Part shown: piece after piece, positions 24,872 through 32,573 of the stretch | How the letters are laid out: every line of letters begins with the position of its first letter | How positions within the stretch are numbered: the stretch's first letter is position 1 | Source: Clostridia bacterium | Lineage (GTDB): Bacteria; Bacillota_A; Clostridia; Christensenellales; Aristaeellaceae | Direction of reading: 5' to 3' | Assembly: GCA_017938645.1 (NCBI GenBank) | Contig: JAGBBE010000104.1 | Span: forward strand, 1-63,929 | Length of the DNA stretch: 63,929 bases | Program-made: the position numbers and the translations under genes | Notes under the pieces: model-generated | Told to the model about the DNA's origin: nothing | The model's database searches: none | The model's input: the letters and a program-made list of their open reading frames with translations, nothing else

Positions 24872-25626
24872 ATGTGACGCTTGAAATGTTTCTGATTGTC
24901 TGTCCGCTGGCGCTGTTGGCCGGATTTGTGGATTCCATCGCAGGCGGCGGCGGACTGATCTCGCTGCCGGCCTACTATCTGGCCGGTCTGCCTGCTGCAA
25001 CTGCCGCCGGTACCAACAAGATGTCCGCCTGCATGGGCACTCTTCTGGCCACCGCTAGCTTTGGCAAGGCCGGCTGCATCGAAAAGCGCATCGGCATGTT
25101 CAGCGCCATCGGTTCCTTCATCGCAAGCGTTCTGGGCGTGCTCGTCATGAAGCAGCTGTCCGATCAGGCGATGCGCACGCTGGTTTTGTGCTGTATTCCG
25201 GTAGCGGCGGTATTTACCCTGCGCGGCCATGGAAAGGTGGAGCGCAAGGCGTACGCTCCTGCCAGAGAAGCGGTGCTTGCGCTCATCATCGGTCTGCTCA
25301 TCGGATTCTATGACGGTCTTGTCGGCCCCGGAACAGGCACGTTTCTGATTTTGCTGTTCGTCAACGTTTTTGGTCTGGACGATGTTCGTGCCAGCGGAAC
25401 GGCCAAGGTGGCCAATCTCAGCAGCAACATCGCTGCGCTCACAAGTCTTTTCCTTTCCGGAAACGTGCTGTGGATGCTGGGTCTGCCTGCCGGAATCTGC
25501 GCCATGACCGGCGCTGCGCTTGGCAGCCGTATGACCATCAGAAAAGGCTCGAAATTTATCCGTGGAATGATGTTATTTGTTTTGACATTACTTCTTGTCA
25601 AAATGATTACGGATATGTTACAATAA
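24868..25626 (+). CDS. Sulfite exporter TauE/SafE family permease
   Basis: A 252-residue membrane protein with about eight hydrophobic segments and the two family repeats: GFVDSIAGGGGLISLPAYY early and GFYDGLVGPGTGTFLILLF in the second half, with AAGTNKMSACMGTL between them. The family moves sulfite, sulfonates or other small anions. The start (ATGA overlap with the preceding gene) follows AAGGAGG. The promoter of the next operon lies inside its last codons. Confidence 0.9.
   Translation: MNVTLEMFLIVCPLALLAGFVDSIAGGGGLISLPAYYLAGLPAATAAGTNKMSACMGTLLATASFGKAGCIEKRIGMFSAIGSFIASVLGVLVMKQLSDQAMRTLVLCCIPVAAVFTLRGHGKVERKAYAPAREAVLALIIGLLIGFYDGLVGPGTGTFLILLFVNVFGLDDVRASGTAKVANLSSNIAALTSLFLSGNVLWMLGLPAGICAMTGAALGSRMTIRKGSKFIRGMMLFVLTLLLVKMITDMLQ
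25580..25624 (+). promoter_or_regulatory. Promoter with palindromic operator for the anti-sigma/sigma operon
   Basis: TTGTCA (25595-25600), 18-bp spacer, TACAAT (25619-25624). Overlapping the -35 is a perfect inverted repeat TTTTGACA (25580-25587)/TGTCAAAA (25596-25603) with an 8-nt centre. The element lies in the final codons of the TauE-type gene. A short hairpin (ATGCAC 25630-25635/GTGCAT 25642-25647, T4) follows in the leader. Confidence 0.6.
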
Positions 25627-25665
25627 AAGATGCACTAACATGTGCATTTTCGGAGGTGCTTGCGA

Positions 25666-26055
25666 ATGAATCAGGCTGATACTACCAGAAGTGTACAGCT
25701 CACCATTCCGGCGGATAAGGCGTATGTGCCGGTTGCCTCGCTCACGCTGAGCGGACTGGGCATGATTGCCGGGCTGGATGTGGATTTGCTGGGCGATTTA
25801 AGAACGGTTGCAGGCGAATGCATGGATTGTCTGCTCAATCAGGCCGGAAGGCCCGAAAGCATCGGCCTGACTGCGGGCGTCAACGAGGGCAGACTGTATC
25901 TGCGCTTTGATTCCCGCGCGCGCAAACGCATCCAGCCGGATGATCCCATGGGTCTGGAAATCACCCGCGGCGTTCTGGAAACCCTGATGCCGCAGGTTTC
26001 TTTGCACTCTGACGAAGACGGCGTGCATGGCATCGAATGCTCCATGCCGGTGTGA
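25666..26055 (+). CDS. Anti-sigma factor-like HATPase (RsbW/SpoIIAB relative), degenerate
   Basis: A 129-residue protein whose opening (VQLTIPADKAYVPVASLTLS) and helix LLGDLRTVAGECMDCLLNQA align by eye with RsbW/SpoIIAB anti-sigma kinases. In those proteins the N-box reads E-A-C-x-N-A; here the Asn position is not Asn, and no DxGxG loop is visible, so ATP binding is doubtful. The C-terminal MGLEITRGVLETLMPQV recalls the G2/lid region. GGAGGT precedes ATG 25666. It directly precedes a SigB/SigF-type sigma gene, which supports an anti-sigma role without proving it. No anti-anti-sigma gene is adjacent. Confidence 0.7.
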   Translation: MNQADTTRSVQLTIPADKAYVPVASLTLSGLGMIAGLDVDLLGDLRTVAGECMDCLLNQAGRPESIGLTAGVNEGRLYLRFDSRARKRIQPDDPMGLEITRGVLETLMPQVSLHSDEDGVHGIECSMPV

Positions 26056-26065
26056 GGACCGATAT

Positions 26066-26797
26066 ATGAATGATGAAGTATTGATCCCCATGCTGGAACG
26101 CTACGCCATGACGCGCGATACCGCGCTGAGGGACGAGCTGTTCGAGCAGTATCTGCCGCTTTCACGTGCCGTGGCGCGCAAGTTCATCGGGCGCGGCGCG
26201 GAACTGGAGGATCTGGAGCAGGTGGCGGCGATGGCGCTGCTTAAGGCGCTGGAGCGCTTTGAGCCCGAACGCGGCTACCGCTTCGTGACCTATGCGGTTC
26301 CCACCATCACCGGCGATGTGCGAAACCATCTGCGCGACAAGAGCGGGCTGATGCGTATGCCGCGCGATTCCCGGCAGCGCCTCTATCAGCTTTCCAAAGA
26401 ACAGGAAGCCTTCGAACGCGAATATCTGCGTGCGCCCACCGCTCAGGAACTGGCGCAGAGAATGCAGATTTCCGCAGAAGAACTGCTTTCGCTGCTCAAT
26501 ATGCGCCAGCAGAGCAGCTATGTGTCGCTGGACACGCCGGTGGGCGAGGAAGGCGATACGGTGCTGCAGGACATGCTGGGTTCCTCCGACGACGGATTTG
26601 AGCGCATGGAGCGCAGCGAATGGATGGAATGGATTCTGTCCAAAGTGAATGATACCGAGCGCGAGCTCCTGCTTTTGCGCTATCGGGACGGTTTGGGTCA
26701 GCGCGACACCGCCAAGCGTCTTGGCGTATCCCAGATGCAGGTGTCCCGTCTGGAGCGCCGCGTATTGAGCCGCCTGCGCGCGATTGAGCAGGCATAA
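26066..26797 (+). CDS. RNA polymerase sigma factor, SigB/SigF/SigG type
   Basis: A 243-residue sigma-70 family protein with regions 2, 3 and 4. Region 2 reads YLPLSRAVARKFIGRGAELE, then DLEQVAAMALLKALERFEP, with the -10 recognition helix in YRFVTYAVPTITGDVRNHL. Region 4 ends QRDTAKRLGVSQMQVSRLER. The TYAVPTITGDVRNHLRD stretch is characteristic of the SigB/SigF/SigG group. It lies 10 nt behind the anti-sigma-like gene and 31 nt before the membrane adaptor gene, upstream of division genes. Whether it serves stress response or sporulation cannot be decided here. Confidence 0.92.
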   Translation: MNDEVLIPMLERYAMTRDTALRDELFEQYLPLSRAVARKFIGRGAELEDLEQVAAMALLKALERFEPERGYRFVTYAVPTITGDVRNHLRDKSGLMRMPRDSRQRLYQLSKEQEAFEREYLRAPTAQELAQRMQISAEELLSLLNMRQQSSYVSLDTPVGEEGDTVLQDMLGSSDDGFERMERSEWMEWILSKVNDTERELLLLRYRDGLGQRDTAKRLGVSQMQVSRLERRVLSRLRAIEQA

Positions 26798-26828
26798 GAA
26801 AAACGATCTGCGAAACGGAAGGAAGTGA

Positions 26829-28331
26829 ATGCGCATGCAGTCGGATCCCAATCAGCCTCAGGGCCCTTTTGATCCCTATCAGCAGCAGTGGACGCAGCAG
26901 CCGCAATGGCAGCAGCCCATGCAGCAGGGTCAGATGCAGTGGCAGCAGGACCCGATGCAGCAGCAGTGGGCACAGCAGCAGCCCCAGTGGCAGCAGCCCT
27001 GGCAGCAGCTTACGCCGGAACAGATCCAGCAGATGCAGTATGAGGCCTATATGCAGCAGACGCCGCAGATGCCCACTATGCAGCAGCCCGTGCAGGAGGT
27101 TCCTCAGAAGCGCAGAAAGAAAAAAGTCAAAAAATCCGGCGGTGGCGGCGGACTGAGCTGGTGGAAAACCGCGCTGGCGCTTGTGCTGATCGCCGGTGTT
27201 GCATGGTATTTTCTCAAGGATATGATCGGTCAGCCGCAATTGAGCACGGCCGTGGTGGAAATGGGCTCGATTGGCGAAACGCACACCGGCGACGCGCTGA
27301 TCGTTCGCAACGAGACTGCCTTTGACGACGAAGGCGTGCAGAACATCGAGTATGTGGCGCAGGAGGGCAGCGTGGTGTATCGCGGCGACGTGATCTGCTA
27401 CGTCTATTCCACCGGCTACAGCACCAAGGAAATGACCACCCTGCAGGATTACCGCGATCAGATCAAGGACTATCAGCAGACGCTGCTCAAGAGCGAAACC
27501 GCCTACGACCAGAAGATGACCCGTCTGGAAAGCGAAGTCGTTCAGCGCGGTCTGGAGGTTCGCGCGCTTGTGCAGGGCGCCCGCGGCAACCTGAGCAATC
27601 AGGAAACGATTCTGAAAACCGCAATCACCCAGCGTCAGGCCTATTTCCGCAGCAAGTATTCCAGCGATATGCGTCTCAACCGTCTTTTTGACGACGAGAG
27701 CACCCAGCAGCAGCGCATCGACAGCTGGATCAAGCAGAAGGTCGCCACGCAGGAAAGCATCGTCAGCTTCTATACGGACGGCTATGAGTATGCGCTCACA
27801 CCGTCGGAATATGAAAAGTACACGCCTTCCCAGGTGCGCTCCATGATCAATGGCCAGCGCCCGGAAACCTCCACCGCTGCCCGCGGACGCACGGATCTCT
27901 ACCGCCTTGTCAGGCAGAACAATTACGCCGTGCTGATGCTCGTCAAGGACAGCGACTGGAACCCCGTGGAAGGCACCACCTACAAGCTTGTGCTGGAACA
28001 GTTCACCAACACCGTGGTTGATGCGCAGGTGCTTTCCTTCACGCGCTCCGGCGGTGAATTGCTGCTGCGTCTGGCGGTCATCGGAGATGTGTCAGATGTG
28101 CTGTACATGCGCACCTGCTCGGCACAGCTGGGCGAATATGTCGACTGTCTCAAGGTGCCGCAGAGTGCGCTGTATGTGAAAAACGACGCCAACGGCGTGG
28201 TTCTTGTCACGCCTGACCAGCAGGTTTTTGTACCGGTCAACGTGCTGCGCAAAGAAGGCGGAATGGCGTACATCACCCCTGTGCAGGGCGGCACGCTTTC
28301 CAGCGGAAACACTGTGCGGCTGTTCAAGTGA
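26829..28331 (+). CDS. Membrane-anchored HlyD-like adaptor with Gln-rich N-terminus
   Basis: A 500-residue protein. Residues 1-90 are low complexity, with 38 Gln and many Pro, Trp and Met; 93-104 are basic (QKRRKKKVKK); 111-129 form one membrane helix; the rest is outside. The extracytoplasmic part starts with a biotinyl/lipoyl-like hairpin (GDALIVRNETAF, YVAQEGSVVYRGDVICYVYS), continues with a helical coiled coil (about residues 205-275) and ends with a beta barrel, as in HlyD/MFP adaptors. This gene commonly precedes yggS-sepF in Clostridia, suggesting a link to envelope assembly or division. GGAAGGAAG precedes ATG 26829; 26835 is an alternative. Confidence 0.75.
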   Translation: MRMQSDPNQPQGPFDPYQQQWTQQPQWQQPMQQGQMQWQQDPMQQQWAQQQPQWQQPWQQLTPEQIQQMQYEAYMQQTPQMPTMQQPVQEVPQKRRKKKVKKSGGGGGLSWWKTALALVLIAGVAWYFLKDMIGQPQLSTAVVEMGSIGETHTGDALIVRNETAFDDEGVQNIEYVAQEGSVVYRGDVICYVYSTGYSTKEMTTLQDYRDQIKDYQQTLLKSETAYDQKMTRLESEVVQRGLEVRALVQGARGNLSNQETILKTAITQRQAYFRSKYSSDMRLNRLFDDESTQQQRIDSWIKQKVATQESIVSFYTDGYEYALTPSEYEKYTPSQVRSMINGQRPETSTAARGRTDLYRLVRQNNYAVLMLVKDSDWNPVEGTTYKLVLEQFTNTVVDAQVLSFTRSGGELLLRLAVIGDVSDVLYMRTCSAQLGEYVDCLKVPQSALYVKNDANGVVLVTPDQQVFVPVNVLRKEGGMAYITPVQGGTLSSGNTVRLFK

Positions 28332-28343
28332 GGAGAAGAAAAA

Positions 28344-29057
28344 ATGCCTCAAACGCTTGCAAATCCTCTGCTGACCGACGTGCCTGCAGAGGTTCTTGCA
28401 GGGAATGTGGAACGCATCCTTGCAGGACTTCAGCAAAACCGTTATCAGGATCAGGCTGCGGCAAAGCTGATTGCCGTCACCAAAACCGTTGCTCCCAATG
28501 TCATCAACCAGCTCAAGCCGCTGGGACTTCTCGACATCGGAGAGAACCGGGCACAGGTTGCGCTGCCGAAATTGCCTGAAATTGCGCCGGAATTTCGTTT
28601 ACACTGGATTGGACGGTTGCAAACCAACAAAGTCAAAGGTATAATAGACCATGTATATATGCTGCATTCCCTCGACCGTATGGAGCTTGCGCAGGAGGTA
28701 GAACGCCGCGCGGGCGAAAGAGGGCGCATTTTGCCTGCGCTTGTGCAGGTCAATATCGCCGGAGAGGAGCAGAAGGGCGGGCTGAGTCCTGAGGAGCTTC
28801 CGGGCTTCTTAAGGCAGGTAAAGTCCTTCAGTCACATCCGCATTGAGGGTCTGATGAGCATTATGCCGCTGGGCGCATCCGAGGAGGAACTCACCGCGCT
28901 GTTTGGCGGCATGCGCACGCTGTTTGAGCGCATGCGCAGCGAAGCCATCGAAAATATTCACATGAACGAGCTGTCCATGGGCATGTCCAACGACTATCTG
29001 ATCGCAGCGCGTGAAGGCGCAACAATGGTACGGATCGGTACGGCGCTTTATCGCTGA
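28344..29057 (+). CDS. YggS-family pyridoxal phosphate homeostasis protein
   Basis: A 237-residue PLP-binding protein; the PLP lysine is K47 in IAVTKTVAPNVI, with HWIGRLQTNKVKGII, VQVNIAGEEQKGG, GLMSIMP and LSMGMSNDYLIAAREGATMV, MRIG-type motifs following. It buffers intracellular PLP and affects amino-acid balance; no enzyme reaction is established. It is the ylmE position of the Firmicutes ylm cluster. GAGGAGAAG precedes the ATG. Confidence 0.93.
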   Translation: MPQTLANPLLTDVPAEVLAGNVERILAGLQQNRYQDQAAAKLIAVTKTVAPNVINQLKPLGLLDIGENRAQVALPKLPEIAPEFRLHWIGRLQTNKVKGIIDHVYMLHSLDRMELAQEVERRAGERGRILPALVQVNIAGEEQKGGLSPEELPGFLRQVKSFSHIRIEGLMSIMPLGASEEELTALFGGMRTLFERMRSEAIENIHMNELSMGMSNDYLIAAREGATMVRIGTALYR

Positions 29058-29086
29058 CCGGGTTCATTTATAGGGGGTTACTCGAA

Positions 29087-30013
29087 TTGGGGATCTTTGG
29101 TAAATTCGGAAAATGGCTGACGGAGAAGAGCAACCGCTTCATCCGCGGAGAAGAAGACGAAATGGATATGGAGTTCGAAGAGGAAGAAGAGGAAATGGAA
29201 TCCGTGCGCGAGCCGCTGGATCCCTTTGGTCACGGCGACGGCGAATACGGCGGACGCGTTCCTTACCGCAGCCGTGAGGATCTGGAGCGCGAACGCGAGG
29301 AGCAGCAGATGATGAAGGCGCAGCAGCGTCAGCAGTATGCGCAGCCTCAGGCGGCCCAGCAGCCCCAGTATCAGCCTCAGCAGTACCATCAGCAGCCGCA
29401 GTATCAGCAGCCCCAGCAGCAGTATCAGCAGTATCAGCAGGGCTACCAGCCGCAGATGGGTAATGTGGTCACCTTTCCCGGCATGCAGCAGACTCCCGAT
29501 GGATCCACCTATGCTCATGTGGAGTACGTGGTGCTTCTGCGCAGCCGCAATGAGTGCAAGGACGTGATTGCCTACATCAAGTCCAACGCCTCCGTGTTCC
29601 TCAATATGGAGTTTATCGCTTCCGACAGCGAGCGTCAGCGCTGCGTGGATATGCTTTCCGGTGCCGCCTATACGCTGGGCTGCGCGCTTAACAAGATTTC
29701 TCCCCGCGGCATTTACCTGATTTCCTCTCCCTCTGTGCGTGTGGTGCTGGATTCTGCTATGCAGAAGTTCACCGCCACGGCTGAACCTCAGCAGAGTTTC
29801 GGTCATCAGCGTCAGGAGGAAACCAGCCAGCAGTACCAGCAGCAGGCGGAACAGGCCAATGAGTCCGTTATGGCTGGTGCCTACACCACCCGCTTTCAGG
29901 CGCAGGCCGCGCAGCGTATGCCCTCCAGTTTTGGCAGCGTGATGGCCGGAAATGCCACCGGCATGTACACGCCTGTAGCCGCTACCGGCCGCTTCCGCGC
30001 CGTGCAGCAGTAA
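29087..30013 (+). CDS. sepF: Cell division protein SepF with long Gln/Tyr-rich linker
   Basis: A 308-residue SepF, about twice the usual 150-200. The N-terminal MGIFGKFGKWLTEK is the membrane-targeting amphipathic helix. An acidic stretch (residues 22-40) is followed by a Gln/Tyr/Pro-rich linker (about 73-123). The SepF fold spans about 125-215 (VVTFPGM, then DVIAYIKSNASVFLNMEF and SPRGIYLISSPSVRV). A second Gln/Ala-rich tail (216-308) follows. SepF polymerises and tethers FtsZ to the membrane. The start is TTG at 29087, behind AGGGGG. Confidence 0.92.
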   Translation: MGIFGKFGKWLTEKSNRFIRGEEDEMDMEFEEEEEEMESVREPLDPFGHGDGEYGGRVPYRSREDLEREREEQQMMKAQQRQQYAQPQAAQQPQYQPQQYHQQPQYQQPQQQYQQYQQGYQPQMGNVVTFPGMQQTPDGSTYAHVEYVVLLRSRNECKDVIAYIKSNASVFLNMEFIASDSERQRCVDMLSGAAYTLGCALNKISPRGIYLISSPSVRVVLDSAMQKFTATAEPQQSFGHQRQEETSQQYQQQAEQANESVMAGAYTTRFQAQAAQRMPSSFGSVMAGNATGMYTPVAATGRFRAVQQ

Positions 30014-30025
30014 GGAGCAAGGAAC

Positions 30026-30301
30026 ATGATTGGTTTTTTGCTTGGCATTGCAAGTCTTGCATTGCGCGTTGTCTCTCTGGGGATGCTCATCTATTGCGTG
30101 ATGAGCTTTGTGATGCCGCAGAGTGAGATTTACTACAAGCTTTCCGCCTACATTCAGCCGATTCTCAATCCGGTAAGGGCTCAGCTGTACCGCTGGTTTC
30201 CCTCGCTGCGCAGCATGCCGCTGGATTTCTCTCCGCTGGCCGTGTGGCTTGCGATTGATATCGCTGAAATGCTCATCCGCGCGCTCGGGAGGATTTTCTG
30301 A
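30026..30301 (+). CDS. YggT family membrane protein
   Basis: A 91-residue protein with two hydrophobic segments (residues about 2-28 and 65-88) and the family pattern YIQPILNPVRAQLYR followed by LDFSPLAVWLAIDI. It is the ylmG position; YlmG/YggT proteins affect nucleoid and division site behaviour. AAGGAGCAAGG precedes the ATG, and its stop overlaps the next start (TGATG). Confidence 0.9.
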   Translation: MIGFLLGIASLALRVVSLGMLIYCVMSFVMPQSEIYYKLSAYIQPILNPVRAQLYRWFPSLRSMPLDFSPLAVWLAIDIAEMLIRALGRIF

Positions 30302-31053
30302 TGCGCGGCGAAGAGGATGCAGCGCAGGTTCAGCGCAGGCTGGACGAACTGGCCACCCGTGCTTTCCGCACAGGCAGGCCGTGCTATACCGGCTTTCTCT
30401 CCCCGGCGGAAGCGGAATGGGCTTATGCCTCCTCCCGCAGGCAGCATGTGAACGTTTCCTTTGACGGTGGATTCGAGGACGCTGAGCGGCGCATCGCCTG
30501 TTTCTGGGATGAAGAAGCGCCGGAAGAATACCCGCTGGAGGCCATTGAACTGACGTGGCCGCATCAGTCTGCGCCGGGACACAGGGATGTGCTTGGCAGC
30601 GTGATGGGACTAGGGCTCAAAAGGTCGCTTGTGGGCGACATCGTACTTCAGGGCGAACGCGGATATCTGTTTGCAGAAAAGCAGATGGCGCAGCATATCG
30701 TCCAGACCCTGACCAGCGCGGGCAGAACGCAGCTCCAGCTTCGCCTGCTTGACGAGCTTCCGCAGTTGGAGCCGCCCAAAGGCGTCGAGGTGCGCGACAC
30801 GGTTGCAAGCCTCAGGCTGGATGCGGTCATTGCAGGCGGCTTTCATCTCTCCCGTACAGATGCGGCGGAGCTGATCGCAGCCGGACATGTGAAACTTCGC
30901 CACCTGCCCACTGAACGCAGCGATGCGCGCGTACAGGAGGGCGACGCCATTTCCGTGCGCGGATATGGCCGGCTGGTGGTGGAACAGGTGGGATCTCCCA
31001 CCAAAAAGGGCAGACTGCCCCTTGTGTTGATGCGATACGGTGTGAACCGATAG
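30301..31053 (+). CDS. YlmH family RNA-binding protein (S4 domain)
   Basis: A 250-residue protein with the YlmH N-terminal region (RPCYTGFLSPAEAEWA) and a C-terminal S4 RNA-binding domain from about residue 175 (SLRLDAVIAGGFHLSRTDAA, then IAAGHVKLRHL and VQEGDAISVRGYGRL). YlmH has been linked to rescue of stalled ribosomal complexes with peptidyl-tRNA. Gene order yggT-ylmH-divIVA is conserved. Confidence 0.92.
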   Translation: MRGEEDAAQVQRRLDELATRAFRTGRPCYTGFLSPAEAEWAYASSRRQHVNVSFDGGFEDAERRIACFWDEEAPEEYPLEAIELTWPHQSAPGHRDVLGSVMGLGLKRSLVGDIVLQGERGYLFAEKQMAQHIVQTLTSAGRTQLQLRLLDELPQLEPPKGVEVRDTVASLRLDAVIAGGFHLSRTDAAELIAAGHVKLRHLPTERSDARVQEGDAISVRGYGRLVVEQVGSPTKKGRLPLVLMRYGVNR

Positions 31054-31088
31054 GCATACTGATTTGGACAATGGAAAGGAGCTTGACC

Positions 31089-31595
31089 ATGGCACTGACG
31101 ATCGACGATATTTACGACAAAGAGTTTGGCCTTAAGGGCGGCGGATATGACCGCAACGACGTAGACCAGTTCCTGGATGAAATTTGCGACGAAATGACCA
31201 ATATGCAGGAGCATATTGAAAAGCTCGAAAAGGCCCTTCAGCAGGCCCAGATGGAAGTGGAAGCTGCGAAGGCCAACGCTCAGCAGGCTGCTCCCGTGGT
31301 CGTGAAGACCGAGCCCGTGGCCCGCACCAGCGAAACCCTGGAGGGCATCCTCCTCAGCGCTCAGCGTCTGGCCGACGAGGCCGTGGAGAACGCCAAGAAC
31401 AAGGCCGACGGCATCGTGAAGGAAGCTCAGGACAAGGCCGGCCAGATCGTGGACGAAGCCCGCGCCGAGAAGGAAAGCCTCTCCGGCGAACTGGAAAGCC
31501 TGCGCGTGAGCGTTGCCGAGTACAAGGAAGGCTTCCTCAAGCTGATCAACAAGTACAAGACCCTGCTGGAGGGCGAAAAGTTCCCCGGCAAGTAA
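31089..31595 (+). CDS. divIVA: DivIVA domain protein
   Basis: A 168-residue coiled-coil protein. The N-terminal membrane-curvature domain reads LTIDDIYDKEFGLKGGGYDR followed by NDVDQFLDEICDEM. A coiled coil runs to about residue 65, a linker and second long helix follow, and the tail ends LLEGEKFPGK. It marks poles and septa and recruits partners. The start at 31089 follows GGAAAGGAG. It is the last gene of the division cluster before a strong terminator. Confidence 0.94.
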   Translation: MALTIDDIYDKEFGLKGGGYDRNDVDQFLDEICDEMTNMQEHIEKLEKALQQAQMEVEAAKANAQQAAPVVVKTEPVARTSETLEGILLSAQRLADEAVENAKNKADGIVKEAQDKAGQIVDEARAEKESLSGELESLRVSVAEYKEGFLKLINKYKTLLEGEKFPGK

Positions 31596-31615
31596 TCGTT
31601 TATGCGATGAAAAAG

Positions 31616-31641
31616 AGCCGCCCGGTTCGGGCGGCTTTTTT
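31616..31641. terminator. Bidirectional terminator between divIVA and rlmA
   Basis: AGCCGCCCG (31616-31624) pairs with CGGGCGGCT (31628-31636) followed by T6; an A5 stretch just upstream supplies the U-run for the opposite strand. Confidence 0.9.
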
Positions 31642-31645
31642 GGAA

Positions 31646-32485
31646 TCAGGCCATGCTGCAGCACAGCACGTGCATGTGAATGGTGATCTGATCCAGAGAA
31701 AGCGTATTCAGCGCTTCTTCAGGAACGGAGAAGGTCATGGGCGTCATGCGCAGGAAGGCGCGGGACTGTTCAGGTGTGAGCGGCGAGCTGTGCCGGATTT
31801 CGATTTCGTCAAGCACCTGCGCGTTCTGCCGCAGATGCTCCATCACACGTGAGTTGTCATAGCTCTCGCCGCTGCGAAGCCATGGCGAAACGGCTTTTCT
31901 AACTTCGCTCAGATACTCCGCGCCGGGAATCACCTTGATCAGCCTGCCTTCAGGCTTCAGCACGCGGCGGAATTCGGCGTAGTCGGCGGGCGTGAGCACG
32001 TCCATTACCGCGTCGATGCTGTGATCTTCAACCGGCAGATGCTTGAGATCTGCGACCATCCAGTTGGCACGGCCGGAAATGCGCGCGGCAGCAGTGATAG
32101 CGTCGCGGCTGATGTCAAGACCGAGAATTTCAAGCTGAGGGAAACGATCCGCCAGCATGCGTGCGTACCAGCCCTCGCCGCAGCCTACGTCCAGCGCCAC
32201 AGCGGGCGTTGAGGGCAGGAAACGGGTGATGGCTTCCATCACAGGCGCGTAGAAGCCGCTTTCAAAGATCAGACGGCGGCTCTCGAAAAGGTCGGCAGCA
32301 TATTTCTCAGCAGCCTGATCGTGCCCCGGCGCGAGGTTGACATATCCGCGCCTGCTCAGATCGTAGCAGTGCCTGTTTGCACAGATCAGACTCTGTTCGG
32401 TCAGCTGAAACTGGCTGGCACAGCGCGGACAGCGAAGAATTCCCATAAGCGGCTCGAGTCGCTTGGCGAGTACGGCAGGTTTCAT
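31646..32485 (-). CDS. rlmA: 23S rRNA (guanine-N1)-methyltransferase, RlmA type
   Basis: A 279-residue enzyme with an N-terminal zinc finger (Cys19, Cys22, Cys35, His39; LRCPRCASQF, ICANRHC) and the YDLSRRGYVNL segment typical of RlmA. The SAM domain carries ALDVGCGEGWYARML and later MDVLTPADYAEFRRVLKPEG. It methylates a guanine in helix 35 of 23S rRNA (position 745 or 748 depending on subtype, not distinguishable here). The start at 32485 is preferred because AAGGATG lies at the proper distance. Confidence 0.88.
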   Translation of the reverse strand: MKPAVLAKRLEPLMGILRCPRCASQFQLTEQSLICANRHCYDLSRRGYVNLAPGHDQAAEKYAADLFESRRLIFESGFYAPVMEAITRFLPSTPAVALDVGCGEGWYARMLADRFPQLEILGLDISRDAITAAARISGRANWMVADLKHLPVEDHSIDAVMDVLTPADYAEFRRVLKPEGRLIKVIPGAEYLSEVRKAVSPWLRSGESYDNSRVMEHLRQNAQVLDEIEIRHSSPLTPEQSRAFLRMTPMTFSVPEEALNTLSLDQITIHMHVLCCSMA

Positions 32486-32573
32486 AATGCACATCCTTAT
32501 CGGCTCAATACGATCTCATTTCGACATGCGAGCCTTTCGTCCCTGCTGATAAACCAGAGAGAAGGAATGACAA

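Noticed and set aside
26829..27100. CAG-rich nucleotide repeat as a separate element
   Set aside because: It encodes the Gln-rich N-terminus of the adaptor protein, in frame and with mixed codons.
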